The notes under the pieces are model-generated. The model did not search any database and had not been told where the DNA came from. It saw only the letters and a list, made by a program, of their open reading frames with translations. From Clarkia xantiana subsp. parviflora (Eukaryota; Streptophyta; Magnoliopsida; Myrtales; Onagraceae), in the NCBI GenBank assembly GCA_036873135.1, contig JAPTYO010000001.1:49897774-49961773 (forward strand): 64,000 nucleotides of DNA. Direction: 5' to 3'. The position numbers were made by a program, and so were the translations under genes. Of this stretch, positions 21,968-34,214 are shown in pieces. Within the stretch, counting starts at the first letter, position 1. Each line of letters starts with the position of its first letter.

Positions 21968-24900
21968 ATGGACGCTCGCCGTAACCCCCGCGCCGTCAGC
22001 GACCCCAAGGTCCGCCACGTCGGGTTCTTCACCCCGCCAGAACGCTCGCAATCGGGGCCAACAGACACCATATTCAGCTCATCGGCTGCATCCGCCTCTT
22101 CGCCCAACGGCAACTCGCTCTCTCCAGTCATGATTCCGCCGCCGCGCCACAACTCCGAGAATGTCCACATCCTACTGTCATCCTCCTCCCCGAGACCGGC
22201 CCCTCTCGTGGCGGTTCCGTCCAGTTACAACGCCGCGTTGGACTTCTCCCCCACTTCTTTGTCTTCCTATATGGCCACCAGCAAGTTCAGCGGTGACCGC
22301 GAGTTTGGTGATGATGCGGCGGTGTATCCCAATAAGGCCGCTGGGAAAGGCAGTTCTGTCAAGATGGCTAGTAGCGCGCCGACTGCAGCTTTGGTGTCGA
22401 AGCCCCCTGCCCCAGCTCGTACTGGTATGTGTCACATCTTACAGTGTTACTTGCATTGTTAACTACAATTGGGGGTCACAGTCAATTGCTTGCGAGAGGA
22501 TCATTGGTCATTGATAAATTGATTACACTATTACTGTGTTACATGCATCGATTGTAGGTTCAGTGCTATCATATGGTCGCTTATATGCACATTTTTTGGT
22601 GGTACAGATATTAGTTGGATGTTTTATCCTTTTTAAATCAAATTCAATTTTTCAGAGAAAGCTAGGGTGGTTTCAGTCGAAGTGCAGAATGACCAACTTC
22701 CAGCTGGTTCAAAGCCCCCAAAGGAGAAAATGTCGAAGGCTGAAAGGCGTGCCCTTCAAGAGGCTCAGAGAGCTGCAAAAGCAGCTGCTAAAGGTAATTG
22801 TTCATCCGCTTTATTCTGCAGAGAATGAAATCATGGTTTTTTGCAATTGTAGGATTTGTTATTCCTAATATGCATCAGGTTGGTCTGCTGCACTCAAGCT
22901 TAGTGGTGAAATTAGTTTCTTTTCTTAAGCTCTCATCTATCTCTAATTTGAGATGCACTTTTAAACTATGTTGATAGTTTTATTAAATGTCTGGTGTGCA
23001 GTGGGAATAAGTTGCTGATTTGATTTATAAAAGAAAATCATTTGTATGCTAAGGTTTATACGGTCTTTAAGAATCTATAGAAATTATAAGAGATTATACT
23101 TACTTTCTGCATGCAAAAGGTCGTCGAACTACACAAGTTTCAAACCTTGCATATAATTGCACATTATGTACCATGAATGATTCATCTGCTTTTGTCGTTA
23201 TGAGCTAAGCATCAATAACATGGTCAGCTTTTGGGTGCATTTGCCTTTTGATCATGTGGTTGTAGCAGAAGCAAATAAAGCCACCCCTGTTGGTTCATTT
23301 GGGGCCGCCTCTATGGTGAATCCTGCCCAAGCTAAAGCTGCAAGAGCTCCTTCTACAAAAAAGGCTGATACTGCATCTGTTGCTACTTCTGAGAAGAAGG
23401 GAGCTGATCGTCCTTCTGAAAAGGAAAGAAAGAAGGATGTTCCTCAGCCACGCATGCAATATGATGACAAGAGCAGAGTTGAGAAGGCCAAGAGGAAAGC
23501 TGTTGTCAAACAAACTGAGGCTAGGAACAGGGTCGAATTGTTTAGGCATTTACCTCAGTATGAACATGGAAGTCAGCTCCCTGATCTTGAGTCTAAATTT
23601 TTCCAACTTGATCCAATGCACCCAGCTGTTATTAAGGTTCTATTTTACCTCTTGTGGAAATATTCTAGCGATACTCCGTATAGAAAATATATTATGCATC
23701 ATTTTGATTCTGCTGCTGGCTCTAGACTTCTACCATATCAAAAGTTAGTACAGATTAGTTCCAATATGTCTTGGTCTCACTTATTTTCTTATGTAACAAC
23801 TGAATTAAGTTATGTTAAAACCTGTCCAGGTTGGGTTGCATTATTTGTCAGGGGACATATCAGGTGGTAATGCCCGTTGCATTGCTATGCTTCAAGCATT
23901 CCAAGATGTCATCAGAGACTACTCAACCCCAGCTGAAAAAACTTTAAGCAGAGATCTAACTGCCAAAATCAGTAGTTATGTTTCATTCTTCACAGAGTGC
24001 CGACCACTTTCAGTCAGCATGGGAAATGCAATCAGATTTTTGAAGAGTCGGATAGCCAAATTACCTTTGACCATGTCGGAATCCGAGGCAAAGACAATTC
24101 TTCAATCAGATATCAGCGATTTCATAAACGAAAAGATAATATTAGCAGATAAGGTCATTGTAAGCCATGCTGTTACCAAGATCAGGGATGGTGATGTTCT
24201 TTTGACCTATGGATCTTCTTCAGCAGTAGAAATGATATTTTTAAGAGCCCATGAACTAGGGAAGCAGTTCCGGGTGGTGATAGTGGACTCCCGCCCTAAG
24301 CTTGAAGGACAGATTTTGCTTCGTAGGTTAGTAGGGAAGGGTATTAACTGCACATATACGCACATCAACGCGGTGTCATATATCATGCATGAAGTTACTC
24401 GGGTTCTTTTGGGTGCCTCAGCAGTGTTGTCAAATGGGACGGTTTATTCTCGGGTTGGAACTGCATCTGTCGCAATGGTGGCTCATGCTTTCTGCGTTCC
24501 TGTTTTGGTATGTTGTGAAGCATACAAGTTTCACGAAAGGGTGCAGCTTGATTCAATATGCTCAAATGAGCTTGGTATGTGTTTGTTCCCTTTACTTCTC
24601 AATCTTGGAGGCCTTTATTCAATTTTACCATGAACCTAATTTCTGTTTCTGACATTTACAGGAAACCCAGATGTCATCTCGAAGGTCCCTGATGTGGGAG
24701 TTAACTGCCTGGATGGTTGGGCCAATTGTGACAATCTTCAGCTTTTAAATCTGATGTAAGTTTTACGGTAAAGTTTTGTGAACGGTTAAAATGAGGTTGT
24801 CCTGAGTTTTTTATTTTTTGTTTCTCACGGGGTGTCTTAAGGGTCCCATCAGGAGGGCAGCACTCGTGTCATGACGTCATGAGGTTGCCCTGAGTTGACT

Positions 24901-25389
24901 TTGAAATTTTAACCATTAATTTGGATATGAGACCAATGTGAATGGATATTTATAATAAAGATAAAAAGGAATCCATATCCAGATACAATGATTGAAAATT
25001 CAACCTCAACCAAGAACGGCCTCATTTTAGCAGGTGTTACCTAAACTTTTGAGGTATCTTAGTTATCTTGCTCATTTGTAGATCATACATATATGTTTGA
25101 ATTATCTTGTGCAGATACGATGTGATGCCTTCAGAGTATATTTCAATGATAATCACAGACTATGGCATGGTAAGACATGTTATAATACATTGTCTAAACT
25201 ATTTGATCTCAATTCTTTTGACATTCAAGCCCTCCATTTGTGTTCATCATGGTCTGGATTTGCAAAATGAATCTATATCCATGCTTATTATTAGGCTTAT
25301 GTTTTTTTTTTTTTTTGGGTCGGAAGGTGCCACCAACCAGTGTGCCAGTGATTGTTCGAGAATACCGGAGGGAGCACCTCTGGATATAA
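21968..25389 (+). CDS. EIF2B4: Translation initiation factor eIF2B, delta subunit
   Basis: One of the regulatory subunits of eIF2B, the cytosolic guanine-nucleotide exchange complex that recycles eIF2-GDP for translation initiation. Exons: 21968-22424, 22656-22793, 23269-23636, 23830-24574, 24662-24755, 25115-25169 and 25327-25389; 639 residues. All introns have GT-AG ends. I start at the ATG at 21968 (MDARRNPRAV); the frame is open upstream but begins without an ATG. Residues 1 to about 250 are low-complexity with a KMSKAERRALQEAQRAAKAA stretch, as expected for the delta N-terminus. The C-terminal half is the IF-2B fold: GLHYLSGDISGGNARCIAML, then MGNAIRFLKSRI, GDVLLTYGSSSAVEMI, RVVIVDSRPKLEGQ, and the closing YISMIITDYGMVPPTSVPVI followed by VREYRREHLWI. 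The length fits the plant family. Confidence 0.97.
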
Positions 25390-26311
25390 GAGATACATTG
25401 CTGAGCCAACATATAGAACATGCGAGTCCTCCATTTTAGCATCATTTTGCTCACTAGAGTATGCAGTCTGAGAATAAACCTCAATTTTTGTCTTTGTATA
25501 CATACTGTTGTTCATTTAGCTGTTGTTATTTCTGAGGTTTCCCTTTCTTTAGCTCATCTGACTCAGTGAAGAGTGCGATCTCTTCGCCTCTCCGAGATTG
25601 ATGCGATTTTGTTTTGTTCGAATTTCGAAGTTGTAACCCTAACTTCTTGAGAAGATTTTGAGCAGATTTTAATGACTAAATTTCATTTCCTTTCCAATGC
25701 AATTCAATTTTGTTTAGCATTGTGGTGAATTTTGGCAAGATATATCATATACTATTAATGACTTGGAGATGAAGATATCTCGTTATTTAACAATCAGCAA
25801 CTAACAGCCTCCTATGAGTCATATCCTTTGGTGAGTGATGAATATCCATGTATGTAGAGACGATAGATTAAGTAGTTGGTTAGAAGGACGTCTGTTTGTT
25901 TACTATACGTAATTGTAAATGTTATTTGTCTCACTTGGTCGGTACATATTTATTTTAGGTTAAATTTGACGAAAATGACAACGGAATTAACAGTAATTTG
26001 TTTGTAATTTGAAAGTTAAGTTAATTAATTAACTTTAAAAAGGTATGGACAATCATTTGTTGTGTAATATATAGATGAAGCGTCGGTCTAACCGAACAAA
26101 TAAAAAATCGGACCCAAGCCGGTCGGAATCCGGTCCGGTTCTGATAACATTTTTCCATGTAACTCAAAAGTCCGAATCTACAAAATTACTTCAGCCAAAT
26201 AGGCATGAAAATTAAAAACCTTTACCTTCATCGACGAACCCCTTAATTTCCTTCCCTCGTCGGAAATCAAAACCTGAGATCAGAGAGAGAGAGAGGCGAA
26301 GCTGATAATCA
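25390..26311. other. Intergenic between eIF2B delta and PBD
   Basis: Contains the probable 3' UTR of eIF2B delta. Near 26080-26145 is a GC-rich patch of CCGGT/GGTCGG words resembling decayed hAT-type repeats. Near 26281-26294 is a GA-rich leader. No other gene. Confidence 0.5.
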
Positions 26312-28740
26312 ATGGAATCGATATTTGGCCTAGTTGGTAATGGATTTGCAATCGTTGTTGCTGACACTTCGGCTGCTCACAGTATTCTTCTCCACAAGTC
26401 TAACGAGGACAAGATCATGGTTCTCGACTCCCACAAGCTCGTTGCCGCCAGTGGGGAGCCCGGCGATCGGTAATCGCTCGCCGCCGAATCGTTTCCCTCT
26501 GCATCCTTCTTGTTCTTCTCTTTCTATAATTTCCATTGGGGATGATGTGGTGCAGGGTTCAGTTTACTGAGTACATACAAAAGAACGTGTCCTTGTATCA
26601 GTTCCGTAATGGGATTCCGCTGACCACAGCTGCTGCGGCCAACTTCACGCGCGGGGAGCTTGCCACCGCTTTGCGAAAGGTGCTGTTTTTCTTTCATCTG
26701 TACCCAATTTGTTTTAAAAGTTGGGATTTGGTTTTATCTGCTTATGGTTTGAGGTCTTAGGAAGTGTCAATTAGGATTTTCTGCATTGATGCTAATTGGC
26801 TTATGTGTTTCAGTTTCAGTCTTGTGATTGCTGTTGTAGGTGGTAATTGCTGAAAACAAAATCTTCATATAGATTTTATCAAGTCATTGATAAAATATTG
26901 TGGAATAAAAATTAATTTTTGCCCCAAATTGAAAAACCATTAATACTCAGTTCCCTCTATGGCACCTCAAACTTTGTTGTACAACCTTCCACTTTTGAAA
27001 AGTTGAGTGTTTGCAGCCTGCTTAAAACTAGAAGGCGAATACTTCTCTTGTTTAATTAGACAGTGAAGCTGGGGCTAACATGCATTTGATACCTTCAATG
27101 ATCTAAGCATTTTTTCGGTAGTTACATTTGCATACTATTGCTCCTTGTTGAATGGAGTATCTATTGGGCTACTCTGTTGTATAGACTATTTTAATGTTGA
27201 TATGCCTTAAAACTTTTGAATGGCATAATCAAGAAGTTGATACGGCATCATTATCTTTTCTGGTCGATGGAATTTTTTTGTGTGAGCCTTAATCTCTTTT
27301 GGACTTTGTTGCTCCATGTTGGTTATGAAAAGTTGTAGTCTCGAATTTAGTAATCTTGCAACTTAAAGTTTCACCTTCAAGAGACCAAGATCTAAGTGAC
27401 AATTTCCTGCTTCACTTTCTTGGTCAAAAAGTTGGATAATTTAAAAAAACACAAATTTTGAGATGCACTATGTATGTTTTTCAGCTAATTTAATCTCTTA
27501 TAAACTCTATTAGTGGTACTACTGTGATGTAGTAAAACTTCTCAAGTTCAATTTCAAGCTCAAGAGACTTCTCATCCCAGCATGTTCTTGCTTCTATGGT
27601 GGTTGAAGAAGTTGAACTTTGAAATTAATAATATAGAAACTGAGAAGCGTACAAGTCATATCTAAGTTTGATTTGAACAGCTAAGCTTCCAACAGTCAAC
27701 CTACAAATGTCTTTTTGATATAGTCTTGGTCTCTTCTTAATAATTTTGGAGAGATGTCGTTGAGATAATTCATGGCATATATTGAGCATAGAGTTAATTG
27801 TGAACAAAAGAATTTTTAAGTGCCACGGTGAGATAAAAATTGGGGACACACGGGAATGCATCCAATATTTAGTTATAGGTTAAGCGCTTTGTTCAATCGC
27901 TACCTGCTTTTAGAGGACTAGTGTATGAAGTGATTTTTCTGCTGGGAATATATGTGAGTGCATCCATATTTAGTTATAGGTTGTTAAGTGTTTTGTGTAA
28001 TTAACTCCTCACTGCTCTTCAATGTATGTCAGTATTCACCTCTTCCCTTATGAGTTGCTATTGATTGTGGGTGAAAATTTCGCAGTGTGCTATCAAATTG
28101 GGACTAAATAAAGAGTTATATCCTTAACATTATTATCAAATTGCCCCATTATTATCAAGTTGTATTATCAAATTGCCCCAATATTTGTATTATTATATCC
28201 CTAACAAGACACTGTACGGCTATATTATATGTTTTTGGCATAAGCAATGAGAAGTGACCTTTTTTATTGAAACGTGGTAATAATGCTTAAATCGTACGAA
28301 ACCTATGGTTTTAAGGGGTGCATTTAGTGTTTCAAAGTTGGTGAGTTCTCTCTTTGTAGAATTGAAATGTCATGGTATTTTTTTTCTCTTTGGTTGTTTT
28401 GCAAAACCCGTACTCTGTGAACCTTTTAATGGCTGGGTACGACGAGAAGACGGGGCCATCACTCTACTACATTGACTACATTGCTACCCTCCACAAGGTT
28501 GACAAGGGTGCATTCGGATATGGTTCATACTTTGCTCTCTCCATGATGGACAGGCATTTTCATAGTGGGATGAACGTGGAAGAGGCAATCGACCTCGTGG
28601 ATAAGGTCATCATAGAGATCCGATCAAGGCTCGTTGTGGCCCCACCCAACTTTATCATCAAAATTGTTGACAAGGACGGAGCTCGTGAATACGGGTGGCG
28701 TGAAACTGTCAAGGAATCCACTCCTGTTGTTTCGGTCTGA
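26312..28740 (+). CDS. PBD: 20S proteasome subunit beta-4 (beta type-2, PBD)
   Basis: A non-catalytic beta-ring subunit of the 20S core proteasome. Exons 26312-26469, 26556-26679 and 28405-28740 give 205 residues, the normal family length. Diagnostic stretches: [40 protein letters not shown], then [40 protein letters not shown] and [20 protein letters not shown]. It starts directly without a processed threonine, as expected for this inactive subunit. Intron 1 is canonical. Intron 2 (26680-28404) has a normal GTGCTG donor, but the expected acceptor reads TTTTGCAA|AACCCG instead of TTTTGCAG. The nearest upstream AG (28359) would put a TGA in frame. The gene may therefore be mis-spliced, a sequencing error, or rescued by an in-frame AG in GACGAGAAG (28441-28449), which would delete 14-15 residues. 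Confidence 0.93.
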
Positions 28741-29000
28741 GATTAGCCTCTTAGTCGTCTATATCTCTCTTTGTGACATCAAATGAATGTTTGTCAGTTG
28801 GTCATCTAACCAGATTTAAAATCTCAACTTGTTTGTTGCTTCTTTTGATGTGGTTGGATTTTTAGTCAAGAGTTGCATTCACATGTTATGAATTTCTGAG
28901 CCTTTTCATTAACATTACTTGCAATAATAGAACTCATTGAATATACATTTCAAATGTTGTTCCCTATTTCCACATGCATGTAGGGTTCGGAAATGTCTAT

Positions 29001-29742
29001 CTATAGACCGGATAAGACGACCAAAAGCATGTTGTGAACAAGGCCGGTTATCAAGCAGAAGCGGGTTGGTGCAGCAGCAGACTTGATGAACCACTGTAAG
29101 GTTGGTGGTTTTACTGATGGGCCATTTACAGCCTCATCTGCAGGTGCAGCTTCTGGTACTGATGCAGGCTGTGGCGGTGTAGTGCTGCTCGGGGCTAGTG
29201 AAGGGCTTCGAGCTGGAGAAGCTGCTGCAATTTGATGCAGTCACAGAAAAATATACTTCTTTGTTATTTTAAAAGCTTAATTTGTGTATAGATGAGTCAT
29301 GGATAGAGGAGGACTGCTTACTTGATCCAGATGGATGTTGGTTGATAGGGTCTGGTGTGTCTTGTAGAGGCGGCAATGGTGGTTGTGCTGAACAGACGGA
29401 GGCCAAGGATTCATTGCTCGCTTTTGGAGAGCAAACCGACGAGAGGGAGAGAAGCCTGGTAGTGTTGAGTAAAAAACCGAGCATGGAAGGATCACGGATG
29501 AGGTAGCAGAGACATGCGCTGGATCCATTGGCGACTAGCGATGAGTAGACTTGGCAGCACTTGGGGGTGGCGTTTACGTCTAAATTATTTGGAGGCTGCG
29601 AGATGTACGGAAGGCACGGCGACACCAGGAGTATCACGTCGGCACATGATTGTGGCGGCAGTGGTGGTGGTGCTGCTGTGGTAGGGTTGCCGGCGAAAAG
29701 AACGGAGAGAACAATGAGTGCTGCAGCTGTGAGTGTTTCCAT
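29001..29742 (-). CDS. Non-specific lipid-transfer protein, GPI-anchored type (LTPG-like)
   Basis: A secreted eight-cysteine lipid-binding protein that probably acts at the plasma-membrane/cell-wall face. Exon 1 (29742-29322) encodes a signal peptide ending about residue 24 (VLFAGNPTTAA) and the eight-cysteine motif: SCADV, SPCLP, KCC, SACLCYL, SSVC and SVCS. Exon 2 (29224-29001), after a 97-base GT-AG intron (donor AA|GTAAGC), continues with a proline/serine/threonine-rich linker (TASPARSPSLAPSSTTPPQP). It ends in a hydrophobic tail (HNMLLVVLSGL), a plausible GPI-attachment signal. Total 214 residues. The linker plus tail after the eight-Cys domain is the LTPG layout; the last part is preceded by charged residues, so GPI attachment is likely rather than certain. 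The neighbouring genes give no functional clue. Confidence 0.88.
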
Positions 29743-31399
29743 GGTGGAGATGGATGTTAATTGTCGGAATGGGAAGTGAAGGTCGGGCGGGATGGATTTG
29801 AAGTTATGGAATTAAAAAGATGAATTCAATGCAATGCAATGCAGCAAGAAATAAGATTAGCAACAGGTAACAAACTTCACAACCACCTTTAGGAAACGAG
29901 GAATGTATGAACACGGTGAGGCTGTGAGCTTAGCTAGCTAGCTAGCTAGCTCTGTATTGTATTGGAGTGTGTTTCTAAACAGAAGGTGTAGATGGGCCGG
30001 GCCGGTCACCTTAATTAGGCGAAGCGAAGAGTAATGTCGAGCCCCCATATCTTCTCAATAGTAGCCTCAAACTTTGAAAGTAACAATGGGTAGGACTTCT
30101 GTATAAATATATTTCGATAATGATTCAGAGTCCGACCTATACACTCCGAGAAGTTCCGATGCTGAGGGAAAATATAAATGCTACAAAAGTTAACTATAAT
30201 TACCATTGATGCCACATAGACACAATCGGAACTTCTCGGTCCCTCTGAGTCGGATCCTCTATCATTGTTCAATATATTTAGGAAAATGATTCTCGTTCCA
30301 ATTTCTACATCAGGAGAAGTTCCGACTGTGTGGACTGATAATATTGCCCTTAAAGTTGTCATAAGCTACACCCCTACCATTGTTAGAGAATTGGAACGAG
30401 ACGGAATCCCAACTTCGAAATGTGTATCTAACATTGATATATTTATACATGTGTCTTATATACAACATGTGTCTTATTTTATTTTCAGCAGCTCCGCTAA
30501 GCTCCATTGTAGTTATAGATATTTGGCCCATATAGCTAAGCTCCATTGTAGCGTCGGTCTATTCAAGAATGAATTATAGATATTTGGCCCATATAATTCA
30601 TTTTCAAAGCTTAAGTCTGTAAAGTATATAACATTGTGGATTTGTGGTAGTGAGAATTTCTTTAAACATACAATGAAAATTATTATTTATAGAAATTTCT
30701 ATCGACGATGGTGACTTTCTACTCGTGATTGGTTCAGGAGTGGTGACTATAAGATGTCGGGTAGTGGTGACAATCTAAGGTTGTCACATTGTGTTGATGA
30801 TAATTAATGATAAGTAGGATGTCACCTGATGTTGATGATAGGTTATTACCTGATGTGTTGTTAACAAGTAGGTTTTCACCTGGTGTTGATGTAAATAGGT
30901 TGCCACCTAGTGATGATAATTGTGACTTTTTTATATTTTCAGATTGGGTGACACCAACTTTCTTATCTTTCCCGATTGGCTCTGAGGTAGTGAATAATTT
31001 CTCCTTCCCAGATTGGGTGACGTCAGCTTTTTTATCTTCCAGATTGGGTAACGTCAGTTTTCTTTATTGTTCCATATCGGGTGACACCAGCTTTCTTAAT
31101 ATGTTAATTATACCAGTTGTAAAAGTAGTGTTGTTTGTAAGATTAGCTTTATTGTTTTTCTTTTTAACATATAGTTGGTGCCGACTTTTGAGATGATAAT
31201 GTTAACTTTATTACTAATTATTTTTACCTGTGTAGTTGGCGCCAAAAACTTTCTCATGTAAGATGATATAGATTAGATTGTGCTTGTCATTATTCAATTT
31301 CTGATAGAAGGGCATTAAATAAACTGTATATGACATAATATTTAGTGGACGAACAACAACCACGCCATTACCACTCCTCTTTGGCCTATTTCCACACCC
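29743..31399. other. Intergenic with microsatellite and degenerate repeats
   Basis: No gene. Contains a (TAGC)n run at 29931-29952, an inverted repeat at 30124-30252 (listed), and degenerate direct repeats at about 30790-31105: first GATGTTGATGATAGGTTAT units, then GATTGGGTGACACCAGCTTT units repeated four times. The open stretch 30807-31196 is a by-product of these repeats. Confidence 0.55.
30124..30252. repeat. Inverted repeat around CCGAGAAGTTCCGAT
   Basis: Left arm CAGAGTCCGAC...CCGAGAAGTTCCGAT (about 30125-30161) faces ATCGGAACTTCTCGG...CTCTGAGTCGG (about 30226-30254). The 15-bp core is perfect, with roughly 65 bases between arms. A third partial core, AGAAGTTCCGACTGTGTGG, follows at about 30314. 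Confidence 0.7.
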
Positions 31400-31406
31400 A
31401 CCACCG

Positions 31407-31414
31407 CTATAAAC
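31407..31414 (+). promoter_or_regulatory. Probable TATA box of dioxygenase copy 1
   Basis: CTATAAAC lies 67 bases before the ATG at 31474, leaving a leader of about 35 bases from a start some 30 bases downstream of the box. Confidence 0.6.
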
Positions 31415-31473
31415 TAACTATTCCCATTACGCCTCTTCTTCTGATCCATCTTCTCCAATTGAAGACCCCAAAA

Positions 31474-33190
31474 ATGGCGAACACCGACGACTCCTCCACC
31501 TATGATCGTCATCAGGACCTAAAATCTTTCGACGAATCGAAAGCGGGTGTCAAGGGTTTAGTCGACTCGGGCATCTCAAAAGTCCCCAGAATCTTCATCC
31601 GACCGAAACACGAGATCGACTCCGACAACATCCCGGAATCTCCGACCACCGTACATGAGTTTACGGTTCCTGTGATCGACTTTCACGGCATCGGTTCGTC
31701 GCAGTTAAGCCGTGAAAAGGTTGTCTCTCAAGTTCTGACAGCCGCCAGTGAAGTAGGGTTTTTCCAGGTGGTGAATCACGACATAGCTACGAGTGTTCTG
31801 GAGGAGATGTTGTCGGCGGCGAGAGCATTTCACGAGCTGCCGAGCGAAGAGAAGAAATGGTACTATTCAAGAGAGCAGGGTAAGCAGACGACAGTGAACT
31901 ACGGAAGCAACTTCGATCTGTATCAGAGCAAGTACGCTAATTGGAGAGACACGTTGTTTAGTGTCATGGAGCCTAACCCTCTTGACCCCCAAGAGTTGCC
32001 TTCAATCTGCAGGTACGGCCGTTCATGTATATCCTGTCGTGTGTATTCGTATTATGTAATAACTAAATTGTTGAACATATTACAAATTGTTTTTCAGATT
32101 TTAATTTTTTAAAACTGGTAATTTTCAATTTTCGACTTAATTGATTCTTTTGTATAATTTATATCAAATTAATAGAAAATTAACATGTTTCGATTTTATG
32201 GATTTTTTATGTGTATCTATATGAACTAGATAACTAATTTAAAAAATTGCTGCAAATGCCTTTAATTTGACCTCCATAAATTCTAATATATAAATATTTT
32301 TCAATTGAGTATTCGAATGATGTACCAATTTGTTCAACGTCGGTAAAACATGCTTATTTTCTATCAAAGTTTACATGAATAATAATAGATGTAGCAATTT
32401 GTTCAAAATTTAAAATTCAGAATTACAATTTTTTTAAAAAAATAAAATACGGATAACAATTTATAATTTGATCAAAATAGATATTGTAATTTGGTTATTA
32501 GCCTTCGTATTGTGTTACCCATTTCAACGTGTCATGTTAAATCAAAGCAGTCCTAAACATGTTTAGGATTTCCTGAAACAAGACATGGCTTTATATATGT
32601 GCAGAGATATAACCATGTTGTACTCTAACCAAGTCAAGGCATTAGGGCTTACGATCTTCGAGTTACTATCGGAGGCGCTCGGGCTCGATCAAAACTACCT
32701 TAAGCGTCTCGACTGTGCAAAGGGTCACGCCATTCTGAGCCACTACTACCCGGCCTGTCCCCAACCCGAACTTACACTCGGCACAAGCAGCCACTCCGAT
32801 CCCGACTTCCTCACCATCCTCCTTCAAGACAATCTCGGAGGCCTTCAAGTTCGGTACCGACATCATTGGATCGATGTCCCTCATGTCCCTGGCGCTGTCA
32901 TCGTGAACATAGGCGATCTACTGCAGCTCGTGTCGAATGATGTGTTCAAGAGCGTGGAGCACCGAGTATTGGCTAACCGGGTCGGGCCGAGGGTATCGAT
33001 AGCGTGTTTCTTCACTCTCTACAAGTTCGATACCGCGAGGAAGTACGGCCCGATAAGGGAGTTGGTGTCGGAGAACAATCCGGCGGTGTATAAGGAAACT
33101 ACATTAGAGGAGTTCATGGGTCATTACTATGGCAAAGGTCTAGATGGCCAATCTGCATTAACTTACTTTAAACTGCAAGGTTGCATTTAG
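31474..33190 (+). CDS. 2OG-Fe(II) dioxygenase, ACC-oxidase-homolog type, copy 1
   Basis: A soluble 2-oxoglutarate/Fe(II)-dependent oxygenase of the plant DOXC class, annotated in plants as 1-aminocyclopropane-1-carboxylate oxidase homologs; substrate unknown. Two exons, 31474-32012 and 32605-33190, GT-AG, joined within R180 (CRDITMLYS); 374 residues. N-terminal DIOX_N region: [20 protein letters not shown], then [14 protein letters not shown] and [11 protein letters not shown] (the usual NHG is NHD here). The C-terminal jelly-roll has the iron ligands H243 and D245 (HSDPDF) and H299 (SVEHR), and the 2-oxoglutarate-binding RxS at R309/S311. Because it uses RxS and diverges from true ACC oxidases in length and N-terminus, it is not a bona fide ethylene-forming enzyme. 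The start at MANTDDSS is downstream of a TATA box. Paralog of 50580-52697. Confidence 0.95.
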
Positions 33191-33816
33191 CTACAACTCT
33201 GGTCACTCTAACCAAAGATTATTATACAATTAATCGGGGGAAATAAATGGTACACCATGTGAAACTTTGCGTAATAGTTATAAAATTTGTCTTTTCTAGA
33301 TTATAAAATGATTAGTGGCCATTTAAAATAACTGATTTCTAGTTAGATTAAAAAAAAAATATTGTCCGAAAATAATAGATTAGGCTTCTTATTTCTTTAC
33401 TTGTCCCAAGTTCAACTATTATAGGTTGGAAATAATTATCCTTACATATAATTATTGGCTCGAGTCTTCGGATGGGATTATTATGGTTGCCCCACTTTTA
33501 TATATCAAATCGTGGTTCGCATTTAAGATCTTGACGCGTGTGTTTAGATTTAATATTTTTCTTCTAATATTTACTAATTTTAATATATTATAAAAAAAAT
33601 TATAAAATTAATTATACGCAATACACGCATTAAGATCTTAACGGAAATATATGGCTTGGGATAGCAAAAGCCCAAAAGTGGGACAGGTAATGTAGATCCC
33701 TTGAGACGATAGTTTATCTTAAATGTTAATCAGATTTGATATTTATCCTTTTCATCTTAGTATACATTTATATATCTATAGATTGTGGGAGAAACTTCTG
33801 TCGTATGTATTAGTTC
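33191..33816. other. Intergenic, nothing recognised
   Basis: 3' flank of dioxygenase copy 1; AT-rich, no gene or element seen. Confidence 0.5.
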
Positions 33817-34133
33817 TGTTGAAATAAAGATTAAATGATGTCTTCACTTATTACTTTAAGGTTTTAGGAAAGTTGATCAAGTAGTTAGTCTAAACTTTCA
33901 CATGGTATCAGAGCGCGCAGGTTCAACTCTCCGCAACGCCAAGTTAAACCCCAATTTCATCATGTTTGCGATATGGTCTAGCAAACACGTAAATAAGTTT
34001 CACGTGATGGCTTTTCAAAAATGTCTCGGCCCACACGTAAGGGGGAATGTTGAAATAAAGATTAAATCACGTCTTCACCTAACACCTTAAGGTTTTAGGA
34101 CAGTCGGTTAAATGGTTAGTCTTAACTTTCACA
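33817..34133 (+). mobile_element. Complete TRIM retrotransposon, 317 bp
   Basis: Two 86-bp direct repeats with TG...CA ends (33817-33902 and 34048-34133) start TGTTGAAATAAAGATTAAAT and end AACTTTCACA. The 5' repeat is followed at once by TGGTATCAGAGC (33903-33914), the initiator-tRNA-Met primer-binding site. The 3' repeat is preceded by AAGGGGGAA (34039-34047), a polypurine tract. The internal region is only 145 bp and codes for nothing. The LTRs differ at roughly one base in six. Flanks AGTTC and AGATT are only a partial target-duplication match. Confidence 0.9.
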
Positions 34134-34214
34134 AGATTGATCGTGTCATATAACGCAATGTCAAGAATTTGAACTCATGGCCATCATCTATCTTACCGGG
34201 CGTTATTAATTCTA

